From: Physcomitrium patens
Lineage: Eukaryota; Streptophyta; Bryopsida; Funariales; Funariaceae
Length of the DNA: 64,000 nucleotides
Assembly (NCBI RefSeq): GCF_000002425.4
Contig: NC_037273.1
Location: 3,757,538 to 3,821,537, forward strand
Reading direction: 5' to 3'
The notes under the pieces: generated by a model
Told to the model about the DNA's origin: nothing
Database searches by the model: none
Seen by the model: the letters and a program-made list of their open reading frames with translations, nothing else
Translations under genes and position numbers: made by a program
In this document: positions 54,255 to 64,000 of the stretch, piece by piece
How positions within the stretch are numbered: position 1 is the first letter of the stretch
Layout: the number at the start of each line of letters is the position of its first letter

Positions 54255-57200
54255 GATTTTTTATTAAAATAAAAATTTCATAAATTAAAAGATTTGCATT
54301 TGAGGTAACAAATTTCTAGAAACAATTCAAGTAACAAGTAGTCCACTTAGTGGGCAGTTTGGATCATCTAACTTTGGAAGGGGTGTAGTTTTCAAAACTC
54401 AAATTTTGAATTGCTGCTATTTTGTGTTGCTGGAGTCTCTTAAATTTTAATTGTAGATATTAGAATATGGAGGAAATCGTAGAAATTTTACAATGAAAGT
54501 TGTGTTGAAGAAATCTGTTTTTTATAATTAACCAATTTAATTATTATTTTATTAATTAACTAATTAATATATTTTTATTTATCATTTAATTATTTTATTC
54601 TTTGATATGTCATTGTTATCAGTTTTTTATTTTAAGTGCTACAGAAATCCTTTAGCCGCTCTGTGTGCACTGCGTACTCTAAACACACGTCAGTTGTTGC
54701 TTTCGTTGTCTTCTGCTTCGACATGGTTGTGTAAAGACGTGTTCCTCTATTGCAGTGAATCAGGAATCTTCCCCTTGATTGTGAGTTTTTCTACCACAAA
54801 CATAAACCAAACTAGGGAAGATGATAAGAAAATAAAACAAATCAAAATAATATTTATGAACTATATAATCATATCCTTTGAGAAGATGAACAAAAATATG
54901 AGCTCGTTGAAGCTGTGATCCTATGAATGTTTTTATTTTTTTTAGTTTCATCATCCTCTGATGATCCAGAGTTTGGACCAAGTGCTGATACTTTGGTTGT
55001 GCGAATTAAATAATGCCAGGCATGTTCTGAGATTTTTTTAAAGAAATGAGAATTTTAACATCGCAAGCCTTGGAAAGTATTGACTTTGCTACACAATGTG
55101 TTGGTTTCTCTAGTGAAAAGACAAACCAAAGACATCAATTTTATTATTTTTTAAAATAAAAAAGCCTCTTTTAATATTAAATTATTTCTATTCAATTTAT
55201 AATTTGTAATTTTTATTATTTACTATGTTAAAGATACAAAAATTATACATATATATTAAAGTACATACTTCTTTATAAAAAAATTTGTAGGCTTACTATA
55301 GGTTTAAACATAGTAGAATATAAAACTTACATACATATAAACTTGCACATGATCCAAGGTTGGAGGCGGATTTGCAACACTCTTCTGTGCAAATTATTTT
55401 ACTCTTAGATCATAAAATCTAAACATTATATTTATTCTTCATATTTGTGTTCAAAGGATATAACATGATCTATTAGTATTGATATTTAAAAACAAAATAT
55501 AAGAAAATTTTAGATACTCCAATGCATAGGATCTAAATATCTAAGATATTGTTTTGAAGCAATTAATACCAATCACCTTTTTCAAAATGTACTCCATGAA
55601 TAACATTGTTTAATGAAAATGGTAGAAAGTGTGTAGGTTTTAATATGGAATGTGTTATGGATTTGGCTAGGTACGAAGAATTTTTCGATACTAAATCTAG
55701 TGAGGAAGAAAGGTACTATAATTCTCATAATAAATTAACTAGAAACAATTCCAATGATAGTCAACACTAAATGCATGTTTAAGTGGACTACAAAAATTTG
55801 AGAGGGTGCTTGGTATCAATTGGCTACAACATGCTAGAAGGGGAATGTTTAATAATGTGGATTATACTCTAGCATTGGTGTCTTCTTCTTAGCTATATGT
55901 GCATGCTTCAAGACAACAAATCCTAAGGTCAATAAGAAGTGAAGTGACAACTTTAAAGATTCCATGACTAGTCATAGAAGGGGAGTACATGCTTTTTGCA
56001 ACCTCTCCTCTTTTAGTTATCAACCACTTGTTTCTTCAAGTTTTCATACTGTTAAAAAATACCTTCTTTTTTTATAATTTGACTAGGCTAAGATGGCACA
56101 AGGATATTTTGGAATAAACAAAGAGAGATAACTATCTAAAGCTAGTAGAAGAAGGACTTAGAAGATTAGTAATTAGATTAATGAAGACCTTAAATGTGCT
56201 CTCAATGGCATTGACAATAAAATGTCCATCAAAGCCATAAGAGAAGAATAATACCTCGTAGTCTAATTCACATGATTGGTCCTACAAATATATAAGAAGA
56301 CAAGGTAAGAGCACACAGAGTGTATTTACAATGGGAGAAGAAACACAACTAGTAGACTACTTCATAAAGATGTGTGATTCAAGATGTAGCCTCTCACATT
56401 TTGCTCTAAAATTTAAAGTTTATGAAATTAGTAAAGATTGAACAATCCCATTCCATGATGGAATTATGCGTAGTCAATAGGTGCAATGGTTTTGTATTTG
56501 CTATTTAGAGCTTACTTTACATACATCTAATATCTTCAAATCTACTAGAACTCATGTTCTTTATGAAAAAAATGTAGCAATATTATATGACAACTTCAAG
56601 ACATTGTACAACTTGTACTACTATCTGTCTTATTGTATTTAAAATTGCAATAAAACAGATGTACAAGCATGTAATTTACCACCTCTCAATTTGTTTTCCT
56701 ATTCTTTGAAGTTTTATTATTTATTATTTTTTTATTAAGTATTATTATTAGTTTTTTTAATTTCAAGTTTTAATTTTTTTTATTTTTAAGTTTTTTTATT
56801 TAATTTTAAGTTATATTTTAATTCAATTTGTTTTATTTTGTTTTGCTCAAGTTTGGTTTTGTTTGATTTTTTTTCAAATTCATTTTTATTCATTTAGAAT
56901 TTATTCACATTGTATACAAGGGATAGAATATTTAAGAAAGAATGGTAGTAGAATGGTCATTGCAAAATCTAGTGTGTCACATGTAGTCTATGGTATCCAA
57001 CCAATAGAAGTGGTTGTCATATCTTACTATGTTGAATACCTTTGATAAGACCATATCTTCTTTTTGCATTTTCCAAGAAAATCAATTTTGAATAAATTAT
57101 ATTGAAAGGTGCAAATCTGATGCAATAATATTTATCCAACTCAAGCTTGGATGACTTCAAATTTATTTTTAGCATGGATTATTCATTTTGTAGGATGAAT

Positions 57201-57324
57201 CTGTAGAGAAGATGATATTTCTATTAAAGAACACCACTTATTGGTACTCGATGGATACAATAGCCATGTTGCACTCCAACTTTGTAGGTTTTCTTGCAAT
57301 ATTGGCTTAAATGTTGTAAGTTTG

Positions 57325-57769
57325 TGTCATGGACATACAAATAAAGAAAGTTCAAGAAGGTTCTAAGAGGTTGTAGAAGGTTCCAAGAAGGTTTTTGTAG
57401 ATCTTAGAAGGTTTCAAAAGGTTTTGATAGATTCTAAAAATATTCTAAAAGATTTTAATAGATTCTAAGAAAGTTCTAGAAGTTCATAAGAAATCTTCGA
57501 AGGTTCTGGGAGGCTTTAGATGATTTGAAAAGTTGCTGAAGAAGGATCTTAGGCTTGCTTTGTTTCCAAGCCTTATAGAAACTTTTCAAGAAGCTTTCTA
57601 GGAACTAGTATATATAGGAGTCGAGGCTGAGGAGATCCTCAGTCTTGATAATTCACTTTTTGTGGTCTAATCAAGACCTTCTTGCTTTGTATCTAGTTAT
57701 TGTTCTAATGTCAAGCTCACTCCATTTTTTGGTCTTGAATCCTTGTCTTATATACGGTCTCTAACAATT
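57325..57769 (+). mobile_element. LTR-like promoter-bearing sequence, possible solo LTR
   Basis: It starts TGTCATGGAC and ends CTCTAACA, about 445 bases, with a TATATATA box at 57609-57616 and a GAAGGTTC-rich upstream half. Length, TG...CA ends and promoter layout fit an LTR of a plant retrotransposon different from the chromovirus family nearby. I see no internal coding region attached, so it may be a solo LTR; the boundaries are tentative. Confidence 0.4.
57346..57383. promoter_or_regulatory. Heat-shock-element-like array
   Basis: GAAAGTTCAAGAAGGTTC at 57346-57363 is a perfect alternation of four GAA/TTC modules with two-base spacing. The five-base register continues to 57383 with two more perfect modules (57376, 57381) and two with changes. 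Further GAANNTTC sites are at 57469-57476 and 57499-57506. It lies about 230 bases upstream of a TATA box. Confidence 0.55.
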
Positions 57770-57985
57770 TTCTATTGGACACCTCTCATTGCTTGTAGCC
57801 TTTAGATATATCAATTTTTAAACCATTCAAATAATTCTTCCATTAATAAAGAGATTATAGGATATTGTATAATTTAAATAGGACTGAAGCAAAGGACTTG
57901 TTGATAAAATAGGTTTTTTTCTGTATTGTAGAAAACCCTAATTTTATCAAATATTCAAAGTGATTTTTTAGCTATGAACATTTAT

Positions 57986-58212
57986 TATCAAGGACATGAA
58001 CTAAAAGAGAATGCATAACCAATGAAATTTGGATCAAAGAAAAAATGACAAAATAAAAATAAGGAAGTACATACATTAAAAAGAAATTGGAATGGCTTAT
58101 TGCCAAAAGACAAGAAAACTTTAGACTCTTGAAACTAGACTAGAAGCAAGAAAGGAATTGACAAGACTGAAGAAGGCTTCACTCTTGTCTCTATATATAC
58201 TATATAATTAGG
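57986..58212 (-). repeat. Extra partial LTR copy in tandem with the 3' LTR
   Basis: Starting at TATCAAGGACATG, this repeats the outer part of the LTR (including the TATA-like and AATGGC motifs) directly beside the full LTR, mirroring the arrangement at 3756-4561. Confidence 0.65.
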
Positions 58213-58770
58213 TATCAAGGACAAGAATATAATAAAAATAAATAAATAAGTGAGACTTCTTTCAAACAAAGGTGATAAAATAGAAATAATTTAATATGTA
58301 TATTAAGAAAGAAATTGGACTGGCTATTGCCAAAAGCCAAGAAAACTAGAGACCCTCGAAACTAGATTGGAAGCAAGAAAGAAATTGACAAGAGTGAAGA
58401 AGGCTTCACTCTTGTCTCTATATATATTATCTAATTAAGGAGTATGTGGTAATATTCTATAGGACCTCTAATATGTATTGACTTTATAAAATATATGCCT
58501 TGACTTACAAGGCAAGTTTTTTTACGTGTGGGCCTCATAGGTAGCTTGGTCTTCAAGCTAATAACATGTGTGGAACATGGCCAACTTGTTGACCATGTTT
58601 TTAATCCAAAAAGTCAATTAAAGACACCTATAAAGTCAAAGCAGTGTCTATGAAGCTTCTAGGAAGCTTTCATAGCAAATATTATAGAATTAACTTACTT
58701 TTACCTATTTTTACTTACTTCTACCTATTTATACATGTAATTACTGGCTTATATGCATATGTCTGTGACA
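58213..58770 (-). repeat. 3' LTR of the minus-strand chromovirus
   Basis: 558 bases, plus-strand ends TATCAAGG and TGTGACA, closely matching 1613-2173 and, at its outer end, 63930-64000. Confidence 0.8.
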
Positions 58771-61700
58771 TTACCCTCCCTTCTAGGGACGAGTTCTACA
58801 AGGAGCAGTCATCATATGTTGAGAAAATCTATGATGCAACGAATTATATATGCCACATACTTTGATCTTTGTTCTCTTCGAAGATGATTGATAGGGCTTC
58901 TCAACCATCGGTAGTGTCCTATATCAGGGCGAGAAGACCACCTAGTTATTTGATCGTTGTTGAGGCCTTTATAACTTCCTTCAAATAAAATATTTGGAAC
59001 ATAGTTAGGAGTTGTTCTTTCTTCTAGTAAAATCACCAAACATCGAGAGTCCCTTCTAAGGTTGTGATACCAAACACATTATATCTCGCCATCTATTCGA
59101 AGAAGAATATGTCATTCTTGAAGATCTTCATCTCGATTGCATCCTCTTGAAGGTTGTGACAATCGTAATGTCTTGTTCGACAGGTCAGCAAATGAAGGCT
59201 CTTGAGTCAAATTTTTTGGTTGTTGGTTCTCCATCTCTTGAGGGTCACAACTACAAAGAAACTACAAATAAAGATTGAAAGTAGAATGTTATCTTGCTTA
59301 TATCTTATTTTTTTTTTAAAGAAGGTTTTCATCTTGATTTTGATAGATGTCATCGATAAAAAGCCTCTACTGCCTTTGTTGCATTTGCAAGATTCTTTAT
59401 TGGCTTCCATGTGCGTTCACTAATATCATATCCGCCCCAATGGACAAGATATTCCAATTTACTTTTGGTGCCGCCTTGAATCTGAGACTTCTTCCACTTC
59501 AAACTCTTCATTATTGCCCACTTCTATAGGAGGAGGTAGAGCTTGTCTTCTTCTTGATATGTCCGCTATCTTGTATGGTTCAAGAAGAGACATATAGAAT
59601 ATTATTGTCACAAGGATGAATAGTCTTGATACTACGACAAAGTAACCATATCTTATCACCCATGTGGAATGGTGGTTATTCCTTTCGATAGACATTTGCA
59701 TTGACCTTTTGTTGTTCTTGAGCTTTTTTTAACTGCGCCTTCATCGTTGCATGTAGCTTTGACAAATGAATTGCCAAATCTTTCACAGTAGGATTATCAA
59801 CTTTTAAAAAGTCAAAAGTATCAAGTCGTAGATGATAACCATAATTAACAAAGAAAGGTGTTTGTTTTGTAGAAGAATGTATTGTGTTATTATAAGCAAA
59901 CTCTACCAATGGCAAAAGAGTTATCCAATCATCTTATTGGAAGTTAATGATACATCTTAAATACTGCTCCAAAAGTTGATTAACATGCTCCATTTGTCCA
60001 TCAGTTTGAGGATGGAATACTGCAGATAGTTTTATATTTATTTTCAAAATCTTGAAAAGAATTTGCCAAAATCTTGATGCAAATTGAATTCTCCTATTTG
60101 ATATAATATCCTTGGATAATCTATGATAGCGATAGATATTGTCAAGAAAGAGCTTAGCTATTTCTTCACATGTAATAGATTTTATACATGGTACAAAATG
60201 TGCCATCTTGATAAAATGATTTACTATCATAAATATAGAGTCATAAGAACCTGAGATTGGAAGATCCATGATGAAATCCATAGAAACAAAAGACCATGGT
60301 TGTTCTGGAATGGGTAATGGTTGAAGAAGTCCGTAAGGTCGATGATGAGGAGTTTTTGATCTCGAGCAAATATCACAAGATTATACAAAAACTTTGACTG
60401 CTTTCCACATTTGGGGCCACCAAAAGTCTCTAGATATTAGTTTCAAAGTTTTATTGTACCCAAAATGTCCTACTATTGAAAAGTCATGACGAGCTTGAAG
60501 AACACGTAATCAAGCTTCACCTTCTGGAACATATAGGCGTCCCTCAAAATATAGTAGATTCTTCTTGAATTCAAAATTAGAAGTATCATGAGACTTTGAA
60601 GGATTTTCCTTAATATCACGAATAAGAAGATCAGAAGACATACTTAACTGAACTTGCTTAATAAAAGTTGAATCAATTGTTAGTGTTGATTTCATTGCTT
60701 GAAGATAAAGATGCTCTCACTTCAAGAGAATTGTCCATTGTTGATTGAAAGCAACATCTCCTTCCTTTGGTGCAAGGTAAGTTTGTCTAGAGAGTACATT
60801 TGACAAACCTTGTTGTTTTCTTAGTCAATAAGTGATCTTGAATTCAAATCTTAACAAAGACATACTCTAACGAGCTTGGCGATGATTCAAAACACGTGCT
60901 GATATAAAATATTCAAGGTTCTTGTGATCCGTATATACTGTGACTAGGCTAGAAGTACCTTCTAAATAATGGCGCCATTCTTAAAATGAATCCAGAATAG
61001 CAAGAAATTCTTTGTCATTGATCTTGTAGTTGATCTCAGTTGTTAAAATGTTTTTCGAATGAAAAGCTACTAGATGAAGTTTATCATCTGTTCTCATTTA
61101 GCAAAGTTTGATGCGTCTATTTTCATAAAAAATGGCTTAGAAAAATCGATACGATACAAGATTGGTGCAGAAACAAAGTCTGTCTTCAAAGCTTCAAATG
61201 CTACTTCTGCTTCTTGATTCCATTGAAGTTTGTCTTTATAAGTCAAACATGTAAGTTGAGTTACAACTTGAAAGAAGTCTTTGATGAAGATCTGATAGTA
61301 GTTGGCAAATCCCAGAAAGTATTGGACATCTCTTACCGTTTTTGGGATCTTCTAATCTATAATAATTTGAACTTTCTTAGGATCCATCATAAGTCCATCA
61401 TTTGAAATGATGTATTATAAGAAGTCAACTTGAGTAGTGTAAAATACACACTTTTTTATACTGGCATAGAGTCCCGCATCTCTTAGTTTTTGTAATACAT
61501 GACGAAGATGAAGTTCATGTTCTTCTATGTTCTTAGAATAGATTAAGATGTTGTCTAGATAACAGACAACAAAATCATCTAAAAACTCTAGAAAGATATC
61601 ATTCATTAGATGTTGAAATGCTGCTGATGTATTTGTAAGTCCAAAAGACATGACGTTGTATTCGAAATGTCCATACCTTGTTCAAAACATAGTCTTTTAT

Positions 61701-63929
61701 TCATCTCCTTCTTTGATGCATACTAGATTGTATGCTCTTCGTAGATCTATTTTTGTATAGATCTTAGCTTGATTCAATTGATCAAGGAGTCTAGATATCA
61801 AAGGTAGCAGATACTTATTTTTAATAGTGATTTTGTTGAGTCCTCGATAATCGACACACATCCACAATGATCCATCTTTCTTCTTTACAAATTGAATTGG
61901 AGCTCTTGTTGGAGATTTGGAATGGCGTATGAAGTTCTTGGCCAAATTCTCTTCAATATACTTTTTAAATTTAGCCAACTCATTTTGAGATAAATTTTAG
62001 ATTGGTCCAAATGACGATTGTGCTCTTTTTTGAAGGTCAATTGAACAATGATAGGAACGATGTTCCAAAAGAGTATCCACATTCTTCTTCTCAAATACAT
62101 CTTAAAAATCTTGATATTGGCTTGGAATGCCACTTGAAGTCTCTCCACCAGTAGAAACAAGTGTGGCATAAATGACACAAGGTAATCTTTCTTTTGTAGT
62201 ATGCAAGAAAGCTCTTACACTTACAAATATAGGTTTAATTATACTAGACTTATGACTTTCTACTTGATTAACTACGCTTTTAGTTATACTTTCAAAAAAG
62301 TTAAGACTACGAGAAGTCCAATCTATTTTAGGATTATATTTTTCTAACCATGATAAATCTAAAATGATTGGATTAGAAGGAGATCTAATGATATTAAATA
62401 TTACAAAGCTATTATGACCATTAGTTGCTATTTCTATAGGAAGGGTTTTATGAATAACATCTCTTGAATACAATAGATAATCATCTATGATTTCTACATG
62501 AACAGGTTTAGTTTTCTTTATTAAAAATATGCTATGTGTTTTAGCAAATTCTTCATCTAAGAAACATGCTGAGGCTCTTGAATCTAGTAAGGCAGAGGCT
62601 TTGTGATGTCTAGATTCTACAATAATATTTATTGTAAAATGTGGAGAGGGTTCTGAGGAGAGGATAAGACCTTCACTAGGCGTTATACAAGGTTATAACT
62701 GCACGATCCATATTATAGCTGGATAAATTTATTTTTTGACATGCTATCTTTTTTGATCGCCATACTCCTCATTTTATGGTTGTATCACTTTTTTGGATAA
62801 TGTTGAGTAGTGTGCTTAGGTTCTCTATAATATAAGCACAATCCTTCTTGATGATGATAAGTCTTTTCTTGCTCAGGAAGAGGTTTGAAGCATATCACAT
62901 CAATTTGCATATCCTCTACTTCCGAATGTATGTATTGAAGAGATGTTGGTGTTGCCATTGAATTAAAATAACATTGAGGTCCACTTATACAGTTTTCAAA
63001 TCGGAATTCAAAAAGATGATTGCCGCTCTTCACAACAAAGTCAATTGCTTGACCCAATATTTGAGGATCATGTAAGTTGAGCATTAATTTTTTTACCTCA
63101 TATTGTAATCTGTAGAAAAATTGGCTAATAAGTGCAGCATCATCCCACTTGATATGAATTATAAGTTGTCAAATTTGTGAAGCATATGATGTTACTAATC
63201 AATTATCTTATCGTAAAGAATGGATCTTATTGGTTGTAATACAAATTGCATCATGTTTTCCATACATAGATCAAAACTCTGCCAAAAAAGCCTCTAGATT
63301 ATCCAATATTGAATCTCGTCATTTAAGAAAAGATGAAAATCATGATAATGTTGAATCTGAAAGAAGCGTATTAATGAATCTAACTTGTGAACTTGGAATT
63401 GGATAGCTTTGGTGTTGAAGTTCAATCACAAGTTGTACTTGATTGATAAATCTTCTTAATTTTGATTTGGTGCCATCAAACTTCTCAGGTAGGACAATTC
63501 TAGGTTCTCTAACACTGGAAGGATGTTCCATTATAAGAGAAGGGACATGATTTGGTGCAGATATTGAAGCAGTTCCAATCATTTCTATATCTTCACTTCT
63601 TATTAATCTTATTGCTCCTTGTGGTGGTAAATTGAGTTGATGCATCACAAGCATTAACTCCCTCAATTGCTCTTGCATTTGTGCCATTGCACTCTTCAAT
63701 TCAGCAAGTTATGCCATGATAACACTTAGAAAAGAGAAGATGTCTAATAGCGCTTAAGACAAATAGAAGAGAGGACTTGAGAATAAAGAAAATACTAAAG
63801 ACAATATCAATTTTGAAGAGGGTAATCCGCAACTTCTAATATACTTATGTCTTATCAAGAGAAAGAAATAGTCTACTCTTAATTAAGATTAAACAAAGCT
63901 TTGATATTGTAAGTGTATTCTTTTCAATT

Positions 63930-64000
63930 TTTCAAGGACAAGAATATAATAAAAAAATAAAAATAAGTGAGACTTCTCTCAAAGAAAGATGACAAAATAG
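63930..64000 (-). repeat. 5' LTR of the minus-strand chromovirus, truncated by the window
   Basis: The plus-strand sequence TTCAAGGACAAGAATATAAT and its continuation match the start of the LTR at 58213. Confidence 0.75.

Larger units (their letters stand above)
52835..57320. other. Carrier upstream region, then AT-rich DNA with faint transposon traces
   Basis: The first 400 bases or so are the presumed promoter and leader of the carrier gene. Beyond 53.5 kb the sequence is AT-rich. Around 55.6-56.6 kb composition and broken lysine/glutamate-rich frames suggest an old transposable element, but no domain is recognisable. Confidence 0.4.
57986..64000 (-). mobile_element. Ty3/gypsy chromovirus, nearly full span, broken, cut by the window edge
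   Basis: Minus-strand fossil with all internal parts recognisable in order: gag (about 63700-62785, with a zinc-knuckle-like end), aspartic protease region (about 62475-62100), reverse transcriptase (about 61980-61150), RNase H (about 61150-60720), integrase (about 60700-59680) and chromodomain tail (about 59600-59400). A polypurine tract (58771-58786 on the plus strand) precedes the 3' LTR at 58770-58213, and the 5' LTR begins at about 63930 and runs off the window. A stretch near 63896-63910 resembles the initiator-methionine tRNA primer site. The element is interrupted in many places (at least several breaks) and cannot be active. By divergence among LTR copies it looks of moderate age, younger than the fragment at 5.9-7.2 kb. 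Confidence 0.85.

Overview
The window reads as nuclear DNA of a land plant, most likely a moss (Physcomitrium-like); the species is inferred, not read. Reasons: many short GT-AG introns, plant-type families (a secreted leucine-rich-repeat protein, a plant-type mitochondrial carrier, a plant acetolactate synthase regulatory subunit), and an apparently complete two-domain betaine-lipid (DGTS) synthase, an enzyme of algae, bryophytes and ferns that seed plants lack. Gene islands of moderate GC alternate with very AT-rich blocks built from decayed Ty3/gypsy chromoviruses and (AT)n tracts, a pattern known from moss genomes. I see no operon, CRISPR array, rRNA or bacterial feature.

Layout. 1-9 kb: an imperfect palindrome of about 2 kb holding a solo LTR, then two old plus-strand chromovirus 3' ends. 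9-11.7 kb: an orphan exon-like stretch, a tRNA-like relic and a short direct repeat, no clear gene. 11.7-15.8 kb (minus): DGTS synthase, 15 exons. 19.0-19.8 kb (minus): remnant exons of an ATAD1/Msp1-like AAA ATPase. 21.9-24.9 kb (plus): a decaying copy of the acetolactate synthase small subunit. 27.4-28.3 kb: isolated CpG-rich island. 29.3-35.7 kb (plus): SxxK serine hydrolase (class C beta-lactamase fold) with a C-terminal membrane anchor, 12 exons, preceded by a G-rich/C-rich leader region. 40-41 kb: overlapping inverted repeats. 43.1-44.1 kb (minus): small secreted LRR protein. 50.4-52.8 kb (minus): mitochondrial carrier, 8 exons, with tandem triplications in an intron and upstream. 57.3-57.8 kb: LTR-like sequence with heat-shock-element-like motifs. 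58-64 kb (minus): most of a decayed chromovirus running off the right edge.

The four intact genes (DGTS synthase, serine hydrolase, LRR protein, carrier) have no obvious shared pathway; they are independent housekeeping or accessory genes in a transposon-rich setting. The two neighbouring broken host genes at 19-25 kb look like a duplicated segment losing genes. All exon models were assembled by hand from reading frame, splice sites and remembered family motifs; no alignment or database search was run.
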